Assembly: GCA_009692425.1 (NCBI GenBank)
Contig: SHZF01000005.1
Location: 62,001 to 126,000, forward strand
Origin: Myxococcales bacterium
GTDB taxonomy: Bacteria > Myxococcota_A > UBA9042
Direction of reading: 5' to 3'
Length of the DNA stretch: 64,000 bases
The notes beneath the pieces were generated by a model. The model worked only from the letters and a program-made list of their open reading frames with translations, did not search any database and was not told the DNA's origin. Numbering within the stretch: position 1 is the first letter of the stretch; the number at the start of each line of letters is the position of its first letter. Both the position numbers and the translations under genes were made by a program. Shown piece after piece: positions 15,279 to 24,042 of this stretch.

Positions 15279-16274
15279 ATGAAGCCTGCCCGTCTCGTCG
15301 CAAGCATCGCGCTCGTCTGCGCCGTGGCCTCGGCTCCTATGTCCGTGCGGGCCGACGAGGCCGCCGCTCTGGGCGCCGCCCACGCCGGTGCGGGTGACGC
15401 GATGCCGACACACGGCACGGCCGCCGCCGGGCACGGGCATGCCGAGCACTTCACCTGGATGACCTTGGTGCTCGACGCCGTCGGAGTGGACCCACAGGTG
15501 CTCAAGCAAAGGTTCGAGCACGAGACGTTTCTCGAAAAGAAGAAGTTCTCCGAAGAAGGCCAACTGACGCACGTGTTCTTTGCGGCGTTCGCCTTTCTCG
15601 TGGTGGTCGGCTGCGCCCTGGCCGCCCGCCGCCGTCTGGAGGCGGACCCGGACGCGGGAGTGCTCCCGTCCCGCCGGTTCAACGTGCTGTTCGTATTCGA
15701 GTGGGTCGTCGGGGCGCTGTGGAACCTGATGCGGTCGACGATGTCGGTCGACGAGGCGCGCCGCCATTTCCCGATCGTAGGCACGCTCGCGCTCTACATC
15801 TTCGTGATGAACTTCATGGGTACGATCCCGCTCGGGGCGCCGGCCACGGACAACCTGAACACGAACGTCGGCATGGCGCTGACGGTGTTCTTTGCGACGC
15901 ACATTTCCGGTATCCGCGCCCAGGGAATCGTTAACTACCTGAAACACTTCATGGGTCCCATGCTCGCTCTGGCGCCGCTCATCGTTTTGATCGAGATCGC
16001 CGGCCACCTCGTGCGGCCCGTGTCGCTGTCGTTGCGTTTGCTCGGGAACATGGTGGGCGACCACAAGGTGATGGAAATCTTCCTGGGCTTCCACATCCCG
16101 CTGCTTCCGCTGCCCCTGATGGCGCTCGGACTGCTGGTCGTGTTCATCCAGACGCTGGTGTTCGTGCTGCTCACGACGATCTACATTGGCACCGCGGTCG
16201 CGCGCCATGACCATGGCGACGGCGGTCACGGCGCCGAACCCGGCAACAAGCGCGTGGCGCACAGCCAAGGTTGA
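15279..16274 (+). CDS. atpB: F0F1 ATP synthase subunit a
   Basis: This 331-aa membrane protein forms the stator half-channels that pass ions to the c-ring. The hallmark helix '[17 protein letters not shown]' carries the essential Arg253 (Arg210 in E. coli), and '[15 protein letters not shown]' in the last helix carries Gln291 (Gln252 in E. coli). The N-terminus starts with an apparent cleavable signal peptide (to about residue 25) and a His/Ala-rich stretch, longer than in enteric subunit a. A His/Asp/Gly tail ends the protein. Such extended a subunits are known in several deltaproteobacterial lineages. It is followed by atpE after 67 bases. The other F1 and F0 subunits are not in the window, so the operon is split. 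Confidence 0.95.
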   Translation: MKPARLVASIALVCAVASAPMSVRADEAAALGAAHAGAGDAMPTHGTAAAGHGHAEHFTWMTLVLDAVGVDPQVLKQRFEHETFLEKKKFSEEGQLTHVFFAAFAFLVVVGCALAARRRLEADPDAGVLPSRRFNVLFVFEWVVGALWNLMRSTMSVDEARRHFPIVGTLALYIFVMNFMGTIPLGAPATDNLNTNVGMALTVFFATHISGIRAQGIVNYLKHFMGPMLALAPLIVLIEIAGHLVRPVSLSLRLLGNMVGDHKVMEIFLGFHIPLLPLPLMALGLLVVFIQTLVFVLLTTIYIGTAVARHDHGDGGHGAEPGNKRVAHSQG

Positions 16275-16341
16275 CATTTCTCGTACCCGGGCCGCAGCCG
16301 GCCCCGCGCGGCCGATGGCCCCGCATTTTCGGAGGACTTCC

Positions 16342-16674
16342 ATGCAGTTCAAGCGTTTTATGGCATCCGCGATCGCATTCGGTGTCTCGATGCTCGCGTT
16401 CGCGGCCACAGCCTTCGCCGCGGACGGTGGCGGAGACAATGAGAACACCACCAAGTCCATGGCCGCGCTCGCGATCGGCATCGGTCTTGGCATCGCGGCG
16501 GCCGGCTGCGGGGTGGGTCAGGGCACGGCGGCGGCTGCTGCCCTCGAGGGCATTGGCCGCAACCCCGGCGCGGCCAAGGAACTGCAGGGTCCGCTGCTGC
16601 TGTCGCTCGCGTTCATCGAGTCGCTGGCGATCTACTCGCTGGTCATCTCGTTCATCCTGCTCGGCAAGCTGTAG
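16342..16674 (+). CDS. atpE: F0F1 ATP synthase subunit c
   Basis: This 110-aa proteolipid is the rotor-ring subunit. An N-terminal signal peptide ('[20 protein letters not shown]', 'AATAFA') precedes two helices joined by the polar loop 'GRNP' (Arg73-Asn74-Pro75). The ion-carrying carboxylate is Glu93 in '[11 protein letters not shown]'. Gln60 in helix 1 ('GVGQG'), Ser94 and Tyr98 line up with Gln32, Ser66 and Tyr70 of the Na+-binding c-ring of Ilyobacter tartaricus, but the Thr67 equivalent is Leu95, so the coupling ion is open. GGAGGA lies 5 bases before the ATG. A strong hairpin terminator follows, ending the I-a-c unit. Confidence 0.95.
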   Translation: MQFKRFMASAIAFGVSMLAFAATAFAADGGGDNENTTKSMAALAIGIGLGIAAAGCGVGQGTAAAAALEGIGRNPGAAKELQGPLLLSLAFIESLAIYSLVISFILLGKL

Positions 16675-16683
16675 GCGCGCCCC

Positions 16684-16725
16684 GGAAATCCGCGGGGACT
16701 TGACGGGTCCCCGCATTTCCGTTTT
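16684..16725 (+). terminator. Rho-independent terminator after atpE
   Basis: GGAAAT-CC-GCGGGGAC (16684-16699) pairs with GTCCCCGCATTTCC (16707-16720), leaving only a two-base bulge and a short loop. GTTTT follows. It lies 10 bases after the atpE stop and closes the atp transcript. Confidence 0.8.
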
Positions 16726-16730
16726 CCTGC

Positions 16731-18809
16731 ATGCACGGCGCGGCAACGCTCGCCCGGGATGTGCGCGTGCAGGTAAGGCAGAACCTTCAGGTGGTCGTCG
16801 TTGCAGACGACCCAATCGAAGCCGGGATGCTGGCGCTTGATGTCGTTCAAGGCGGCATCGCCGCGCAGGCCGTGCGCGACCATGATGCGGCGCGCCAGCA
16901 GATCGAGGACATCAGCCGCACGCGTCCCGAGGCCGCCATCGTGGTGGTCGCCGCGCACCGCGATATCGAACAGTCCGAAGCACTCTGGCACGCGACGCAC
17001 GAGTTGACGCCGCGCTTCGGGTTTGTCGCCGTCGTGTTGCGCAGTCAACGTGACGCAGCCGACCGACGCTTGCAGCAGTTGGGCTGGTCCGGTGTCGCGG
17101 TGCGGCCAGTCAACGCCGAAGAGATGGCGGCGCTCGTCACGACCGCTGTACGCATCCAGCGCCCCCCGTCCGATGCCCATGTCAAGACGGGGTCTCTCGC
17201 CGACGAGTCGCTGCTCGAACTCCTGCAGTCCCTGGTCGATCGCGTGCCCCGGCCCGGTCTGGGTAAGTCTGCGATCGTCGAACTGGAGTCGCACGGTCGG
17301 CGCGCGACGGTCGCGATCGTCGATGGCGAACTGACCCACGCGGAGTGCGACGGGGAGTCCGGCCGCCATGTGCTCGAACGCATCTGCTGCTGGCGCCAGG
17401 GGGCCTATCGCATCGAGCCGGGTGGGCTGCCGCCGACGCCGACGCTCACCGGCAGTTCGCTGGGTCTCATCGCGGTGGCCCAGGAGTACGCCCGCCGCAT
17501 CGAGGAAGCCCGGCACAACCTGCCCTACACCGATTGCGTCTGCTCCGTGCGTTGGGAGCGCGTACGGCCCCTGCCGGTGGTGGCCGAGGCGATGTTTCGA
17601 CGCATCGCGTCGGGGATGGTCCTCGCGGCGGCACTGCCCGGCGAAGGTGACGACGAACTGGAGGCCTACGCCGCTCTCGAAACGCGCATCAAGCGCGGCG
17701 CCGTGCTGCCCCAGATCGAGTCCGCACCGCCCGCCGTCCCGGGGGGTGCCGCGACCGACGACGACAACGCCCACTCCGCCCGGGTGCAGTCGATTTCTGC
17801 GCCGTTCCGGCCCTCGTCCGCGTTCCCCGCCGTGCCGATGACGCTGGTCGATGCCCCGCAGATGCCGGCGCGGCGCCGCAGCCATCCGACGACGCACCTG
17901 TACCGCGTGGGCGCCGACGCCCGCATTTCCGACGTGTCGGTGGAGGGAGAGGTCCCGCGCGATCTCCCCGGCCTGCCCACCCATCCGAGCGCCGACCCGA
18001 ACCGCCCACCCGCAATGCCACGGCGCCTGAGCACCTCGGCGGCCCTGCCGGGCGACCTCCAAGGTGGCGAGCCTGGCGGCGGCCACCGGGCGATGTCGAC
18101 CGGCTGGTTCGGCATTGCGGTCGGTCAGGGGGTGGTCGATGTCGTGCCCGCTGCGGAGAACGTGCCGCTGCGTTCCGTCGGTGCACGCGCGTCGCAGGTC
18201 GTTGCTCCGGTGGGTTCGCGCACCACGCAGGGATTCCACCAGACTGGCGGCGCATCGACAGCGGCGCGCACGTCGCAAGGGCTGGCGCCGGCCGGCCAGG
18301 GTTCTGTGCGCCCCTACAGTTGGATGCCGACGGCGCGACTCGAAGCTGAGCCGATCGAAGAGCCGTCTGAGCCTTCCGTCATCACGAAGCGTCCGCTGCG
18401 CAAGCTGCCCTGGTTTGCGGCTGCGGCGCTGCTCGCGGTAGCCGCCGCCGTCGTCCTGTGGCCGGTGTCGACTCCGCACGCGGAGAATGCCGAAGTGGGT
18501 CTGAGTCCCGGGCAACGCGCCTACCGCCGGGCCGTTTCGTTGATCGACGCGGGCCAGGAGGGCGAAGCGCGCGCCACGTTGCAGTCGCTCGTCCAGTTGC
18601 AGGACTTCCAGGCCGAAGCGCTGATCCATCTCGCCGTGCTCGAGGCCCAGGCCGGCGATTTCGACGCGGCGCGCACCCACCTCGACCAGTACATCGCCCA
18701 CCCCGACGCACTGCACCGCAGCCGCGCCCGCCGCCTGCACCAGCACCTGTTTGGCCCGCCCGCCGGAGCACAGGCCGCCCAGGCGACGCCCGCGCCGGGT
18801 GGCTCGTAG
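16731..18809 (+). CDS. Receiver-like / DUF4388 / TM / TPR regulatory protein
   Basis: This 692-aa protein has four parts. Residues about 15-145 resemble a degenerate response-regulator receiver ('LQVVVVADDPIEAGMLALDV', then 'IVVVAAHRDIEQ' where the phospho-Asp should be). Residues about 160-235 are a DUF4388/PATAN-like domain ('LADESLLELLQSLVDRVPRP', 'VDGELTHAECDG', 'GAYRIEPG'). A long disordered Pro/Ala/Ser linker follows to about 560, then one membrane segment ('LPWFAAAALLAVAAAVVLWP') and a C-terminal TPR pair. This type of protein is typical of Myxococcota signalling. It probably links an intracellular sensor to a periplasmic TPR surface. The ATG start has no ribosome-binding site and lies against the atpE terminator; a GTG about ten codons later is possible. 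Confidence 0.65.
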   Translation: MHGAATLARDVRVQVRQNLQVVVVADDPIEAGMLALDVVQGGIAAQAVRDHDAARQQIEDISRTRPEAAIVVVAAHRDIEQSEALWHATHELTPRFGFVAVVLRSQRDAADRRLQQLGWSGVAVRPVNAEEMAALVTTAVRIQRPPSDAHVKTGSLADESLLELLQSLVDRVPRPGLGKSAIVELESHGRRATVAIVDGELTHAECDGESGRHVLERICCWRQGAYRIEPGGLPPTPTLTGSSLGLIAVAQEYARRIEEARHNLPYTDCVCSVRWERVRPLPVVAEAMFRRIASGMVLAAALPGEGDDELEAYAALETRIKRGAVLPQIESAPPAVPGGAATDDDNAHSARVQSISAPFRPSSAFPAVPMTLVDAPQMPARRRSHPTTHLYRVGADARISDVSVEGEVPRDLPGLPTHPSADPNRPPAMPRRLSTSAALPGDLQGGEPGGGHRAMSTGWFGIAVGQGVVDVVPAAENVPLRSVGARASQVVAPVGSRTTQGFHQTGGASTAARTSQGLAPAGQGSVRPYSWMPTARLEAEPIEEPSEPSVITKRPLRKLPWFAAAALLAVAAAVVLWPVSTPHAENAEVGLSPGQRAYRRAVSLIDAGQEGEARATLQSLVQLQDFQAEALIHLAVLEAQAGDFDAARTHLDQYIAHPDALHRSRARRLHQHLFGPPAGAQAAQATPAPGGS

Positions 18810-18825
18810 CGGTCGCTTCCTCGCC

Positions 18826-19922
<1,097 letters not shown>

Positions 19923-19926
<4 letters not shown>

Positions 19927-20843
19927 GCCACCGCTTGCCCGCCAAAAAGAGCCTCGGCCAGCACTTTCTGGTCGATACCGGTGCCGTCGCTCGGATCGCC
20001 GACGCGGCCCGCCCCACCGTCGGTTCGGGCATCGTCGAGGTCGGCCCGGGTACCGGCAACCTCACCGGCGCGTTGCTGGAGCGACTCGACGGCACGGGGC
20101 GCCTGGTCACCATCGAGCCGGATCGCCGCATGGCGCCGGTGCTGGCAGAGCGCTTCGGCGCCGGCGCGCTCGACGTCGTGGAGGCCGACGCCGCCGCGCT
20201 CGACTGGGCAGCGCTGCTGGCGCGGCCAGAACTCGGGCCGCACCCCGTCGTCGTCGGCAACCTGCCGTATTATGCGGCGCTGCCCATCCTGTTCGCGGCC
20301 CTGCAACTCGACGCCCCGCAGTGGCCAGCGCGCCGGGCCGCCCGCATCGTCGTGATGGTGCAGCAGGAGGTGGCCGACCGCCTCGTGGCAGGGCCGTCGT
20401 CGTCCGAGCGGGGCCAGGTCTCCGTCAAGCTCCAGTTCATGGCCGACGTGCGCGTACTGCTGCGCCTCAAGCCCGGCGCGTTCCAGCCGCCGCCCAACGT
20501 GCGCAGCGCCGTCATCGTGGTGACGCCGCTGGCTCAGGCGCGCCATGCCGTGCCGGACTTGCCGCGGTTTTCGCGGCTGGTCACGATGGGTTTCGCAGCC
20601 CGCCGCAAGACGCTGGTCAACGCGCTCGCGCTCGGCGGCCTCGCCACGGCCGAGTCGAGCGCGGCACTGAGCGACCTGGGTCTCGATCTGCGGATTCGCG
20701 CCGAAGCCCTCGACCTGCCGCAATGGGCGCGGCTGGCGGAACGCCTCGATGCCGCCCTGCGTGCCCAGGGCGATGCTGGCCGCTTTGGTCACGGCGAACA
20801 TCGGGAGCGGCGCCCGCGCCGCAGCCGAACGCAGGCGACCTGA
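19923..20843 (+). CDS. rsmA: 16S rRNA (adenine1518/1519-N6) dimethyltransferase
   Basis: This 306-aa SAM-dependent enzyme dimethylates two adjacent adenines at the 3' end of 16S rRNA (KsgA). It starts at a TTG overlapping the tsaD stop and reads 'LSHRLPAKKSLGQHFLVD', the classic N-terminus. The SAM motif 'VEVGPGTGNLTGALLE', the acidic 'IEPDRR' and the catalytic 'VVGNLPYYAALPIL' (NLPY) are intact, as is 'FQPPPNVRSAVI'. A basic C-terminal tail extends past the usual end. The next gene begins one base after its stop, so tsaD, rsmA and the BatA-like gene form an operon. Confidence 0.95.
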
Positions 20844-20844
20844 C

Positions 20845-23037
20845 GTGGAATTTGCCAACCCCTGGATGTTGTTCGGCCTCGTTTTCGCCGGACTGCCCGT
20901 CGCGGTGCATTTGCTTGGCCGCCGCCGCGCGCCGGTCGTGGCGTTTGCTGCGCTGGCGTTCATCCTCGCCACCAATCCAAAGCAGGCCCGCGCCTTGCGC
21001 GTGTCCGAGTGGCTGCTGGTCGCGGTGCGTACGCTTGCCGTCGCCCTCATCGTGCTGGCGCTCGCCAAGCCCATGCTGCCGATCTCTGGCTCGGCCGACG
21101 GCTCGGTTGCGGGCGATGGGCCTGTCGCGCTGGTGCTCGTGATCGACGACAGCATGTCGACCTTTGCCGAAGCGGGCGGTGAGCCGGTATTCGAGGCCGC
21201 CCGCGCCCGGGCCGTGCGGTTGGTCGAACGGCTGCCGCAGGGCTCGCAGGTGTCGGCGGTCGCATCGGGATTCCCAGCGCGCGTGTTGTTGCCCCAACTG
21301 ACGCAGGACCGCAGCGCCGTACTCGACGAACTCGCCCGCCTCGAACACCGCCCGCGCCGCGACGATGCCGACCGCGCGCTGCAGTTGGCAGACCGCCTGC
21401 TCGGCGCTGCAGGACTGGCCGACCGGCGCGTCATCGTAATGACGGACCTGCAAGACTCCGGCTGGCGCAACGTCGATGCGCCTTGGCACGCGCGTCCGGG
21501 TAGCGGCCCCAGCGTGACGCTGCGAGTCGAAAAACTGGAGCCCGGCACGCGCGAGAACACCGCGATTGTCGATGCCAGTGCGGCGCCTGCGAGCGAGCGA
21601 GGGCCAGGGCAGGCGCGCGTCGATGTCGAACTGGTTCACTACGGGCGGCGGGCGTTTCGCGACTACCTGACCATTCGCACCGGCGACCGTGAAGTGAAAA
21701 GCCTCGTCCACCTGCAGCCCGGCGAACGAGTGCGGCGGAGCTACTTTGTGCCGGCCACGGCGGGCACGGCGACGCTGCACCTGCCACCCGATGGCCTTGA
21801 CACCGACAACCGCCGCACGCTGCGGCTCGATGGCGGGTCCGCGCTGCGAGTGGCCCTAGTCAACGGGGCACCGCGGCCGAATCCTCGCGACGACGAGGTG
21901 TTCTTTGCGGCGCGCGCCCTCGAACTGGCAGCGGCGCGGCCCGGGGAGTTCGCGGTCGATGTGCTGCAACTGGCGGGACTCGGCGCCGAGGCTCTGCGCG
22001 ACTACGATGTGATCGTGCTTGCCAACCCGGGCGAATTGCCGGCGACGCTCCTGACGGCCCTGCAGGCGGCCGTCGATGCGGGCAAGGGACTGCTGGCAAC
22101 GGTCGGCGACAACCTGCCCGCCGATGCTGCCGCCTGGTTGCCGGGCCTGTTGCCCGCGCGGCTCCATGGCCAGCACGCTGCGAGTGCCGCCGAGCCGAAC
22201 CTGGCCCCGGGCGGCCGTCGGACGAACGGCGGCGTCGGCCTGCGTCACCTCGACGGCGCATTGCCGGCAGTGCCAGGGCCAGCCGCGGGACCGACCGCTC
22301 GGCTGCGGGCAACGCTGGCCGCGGTGCTGGGCGACACCCTGCATGCCGCCGCGGTGCAGCGCTATGCGCTGGTGATGCCATCGGACGCCGTGCGAGCCGC
22401 GGAAGTGCTGCGCTTTTCCGACGGTGCGCCCGCCTTACTCGTCGCGCCGCGCGGGCGGGGCCATGTCGGCGCGTGGCTCACGACGCTGGACCGCGACTGG
22501 ACGGACCTGCCGCTCCAGCCCACGTTCCTGCCGTTGTTGCACGAGACCGTGGTGGCTCTCGCGGGCGATCGCGGCCTCGAGCGGCGTGGGGCGGTCGAGG
22601 TCGGTGAACTCGCCGTACTCGCCCGCGACGCCCGCGCCGACATGCTCGAGGTGCGCTGGGAAGGCGACACCCGCGGCACCGTGCGCTTGACCCTGCCGGC
22701 GGCCAGCCAGCGCGGGCATGGATGGCAGGTGGCGGGACTCGACGAGCCGGGGCGGTACACGGTGACCGAACTGCGTGGCGGCGCGCCGTTGTCCTCGCGC
22801 ACGGTGATCGCCGTGCCGCCGTCAACCGAGAGCGACCTCGCCGCGCTCGGCCGTTCGCCGCTGCAGGACACCGCGCGCGCCCGGCCGGGGCCTCCTGCGC
22901 GGCCGCGTGCACCAGCCTGGGGTGCGGCGCTGCTGATCCTGCTGGCGCTCCTCATGTTCGAGGGCGTGCTGCTGGCGCGCGGCACGGCGCACGTGCGGAT
23001 TGGGCGCGGCGCGGGTGCGCTGGCGGACGCGGGCTGA
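20845..23037 (+). CDS. BatA-like membrane protein with vWA domain
   Basis: This 730-aa protein starts at GTG with the BatA N-terminal motif (PF07584): 'EFANPWMLFGLVFAGLPVAV', then 'HLLGRRR' and a second membrane helix ('LLVAVRTLAVALIVLALAKP'). A von Willebrand A domain follows from about residue 95, with the MIDAS-type 'LVIDDSMS'. The middle is a periplasmic beta-rich and glutamine-amidotransferase-like region ('VALVNGAPRPNPRDDEVFF', 'YDVIVLANPGELP'). A last helix near the C-terminus ('WGAALLILLALLMFEGVLLA') re-anchors it. Related proteins in Bacteroidetes and Myxococcota occur with MoxR ATPases and DUF58 proteins; neither is adjacent here. It probably takes part in envelope assembly or stress response, but no function is proven. 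Confidence 0.75.
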   Translation: MEFANPWMLFGLVFAGLPVAVHLLGRRRAPVVAFAALAFILATNPKQARALRVSEWLLVAVRTLAVALIVLALAKPMLPISGSADGSVAGDGPVALVLVIDDSMSTFAEAGGEPVFEAARARAVRLVERLPQGSQVSAVASGFPARVLLPQLTQDRSAVLDELARLEHRPRRDDADRALQLADRLLGAAGLADRRVIVMTDLQDSGWRNVDAPWHARPGSGPSVTLRVEKLEPGTRENTAIVDASAAPASERGPGQARVDVELVHYGRRAFRDYLTIRTGDREVKSLVHLQPGERVRRSYFVPATAGTATLHLPPDGLDTDNRRTLRLDGGSALRVALVNGAPRPNPRDDEVFFAARALELAAARPGEFAVDVLQLAGLGAEALRDYDVIVLANPGELPATLLTALQAAVDAGKGLLATVGDNLPADAAAWLPGLLPARLHGQHAASAAEPNLAPGGRRTNGGVGLRHLDGALPAVPGPAAGPTARLRATLAAVLGDTLHAAAVQRYALVMPSDAVRAAEVLRFSDGAPALLVAPRGRGHVGAWLTTLDRDWTDLPLQPTFLPLLHETVVALAGDRGLERRGAVEVGELAVLARDARADMLEVRWEGDTRGTVRLTLPAASQRGHGWQVAGLDEPGRYTVTELRGGAPLSSRTVIAVPPSTESDLAALGRSPLQDTARARPGPPARPRAPAWGAALLILLALLMFEGVLLARGTAHVRIGRGAGALADAG

Positions 23038-23090
23038 TCTGCCGCACCACGATACCGACGGGCATGGGCGCCTGTGCTGCGTCCCCAACG

Positions 23091-23350
23091 TCAAGGGCCG
23101 GTCAAGATGCGCAGGTGGACTCCGCCGGGGTCGGCCGCCGACTCTTGGCCTTGCGACTGCCATGCCATGGCCATGTCGCCCCCCGGCACGGCCGCAATCG
23201 ACGGCGCCATCTGTTCGCCCTAGCGCGTCCGATTGACCTGCACGCGCGGGCCCAATGCCTTGCCCGTCATGTCGAGGTAGACCGCCTGCACGCCGAGGCC
23301 TGCGCCGTCCAGGCCGCCTGTAGTCCACGCCACGGCCACCGTCCCCTTGG
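23091..23350 (-). pseudogene. Truncated, nonsense-broken beta-repeat protein fragment
   Basis: In one minus-strand frame the sequence reads 'VAVAWTTGGLDGAGLGVQAV' then 'YLDMTGKALGPRVQVNRTR', a TAG, and continues in the same frame 'GEQMAPSIAAVPGGDMAMAW' to 'GGVHLRILTGP' and a TGA at 23091. These are one and a half copies of the widespread 'VVAWxSxGxDGxGxGVxAQxxDxxGxxLGxxFQVN' beta-repeat of secreted bacterial proteins. The 5' part is missing, as the segment abuts the stop of the MAPEG gene. No start remains. It is best read as a decayed gene end. Confidence 0.5.
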
Positions 23351-23746
23351 CTACAAAAGCGCAGACGCGACGATCCCCATCCCGACAACGCCCACGGCCC
23401 ACCACAACGTGCGCAGGTAGCGCACACCAAGCACGTACGTCGGCAGGTAGGCGACGCGCCCGACGCAGAACACCTGCGTCCCCAGCAAGAGGCGGTCATC
23501 GTGCACGCCAGCGGCGTGGGCAGACAGCAGGGTCACGCCGAAAAGCAGCAGGTTTTCCAGCATGTTCTTCGCGGCCCGGTCGGCACGCGCAGCCACCGGC
23601 GATGGCTCAGGCACCGCATCGCGGTTGCCGGCGCCGACGATCCAACCTCCAGGCGTCCACAGGCGGTGGCGCAGCGTGCTCGAAAGCATCAGTGCGAGCC
23701 AGTTGAGGACGGCCATCGCGACGAGCAGGCGGATGTCGGTGGGCAT
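23351..23746 (-). CDS. MAPEG-family membrane protein
   Basis: This 131-aa protein has four membrane helices in the arrangement of the MAPEG superfamily (membrane-associated proteins in eicosanoid and glutathione metabolism). The polar loop 'AARADRAAKNMLENLLLFGV' after helix 1 holds the family's signature 'R..R...N..E.l..f'. Near the end, 'VFCVGRVAYLPTYVLGVRYL' gives the conserved 'R..Y...Y..g....R'. Bacterial members may act as glutathione transferases or peroxidases on lipid electrophiles, but many are uncharacterised. AGGAGA precedes the ATG at 23746. It stands alone on the minus strand ahead of a decayed fragment. Confidence 0.8.
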   Translation of the reverse strand: MPTDIRLLVAMAVLNWLALMLSSTLRHRLWTPGGWIVGAGNRDAVPEPSPVAARADRAAKNMLENLLLFGVTLLSAHAAGVHDDRLLLGTQVFCVGRVAYLPTYVLGVRYLRTLWWAVGVVGMGIVASALL

Positions 23747-24042
23747 GGGCGTCTCCTGGTACCTGTTCACTGAAGTTTGCCACACAGGTTTCTTCGGCCG
23801 TTTTCGTCCATGGCGGCGTTTCTCCGCCTCGCCGTAGAACTGCTACAGCTGGGTCGTCGTGCCTTGCCGTGGACGAAACCGTCTCCCGAATTCCCGGATC
23901 GAACTTCGGGTCGCAGGGGCCAGGGCAAGAGCACGCCGGGCGCGCAACGCCGTGGCGCATCCTGACGCAGCCGGGCCGGCATGGCTAGCCTGGCGCTCCG
24001 GCGGACCCTGAAGGCCAGTTCGATGGCAGGCCGCGGACACCC
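23747..24042. other. Intergenic region between MAPEG and pbpC genes
   Basis: About 300 bases lie between the MAPEG start and the pbpC stop, so the region is upstream of the former and downstream of the latter. I see no gene, hairpin with T-tract or clear promoter. A weak TGTGGC-N17-TACCAG sits just before the MAPEG ribosome-binding site on the minus strand. Confidence 0.4.

Noticed and set aside
20845-23037. A full MoxR/Bat stress operon
   Set aside because: Only the BatA-like vWA protein is present; no MoxR ATPase, DUF58 or BatB-like gene adjoins it.
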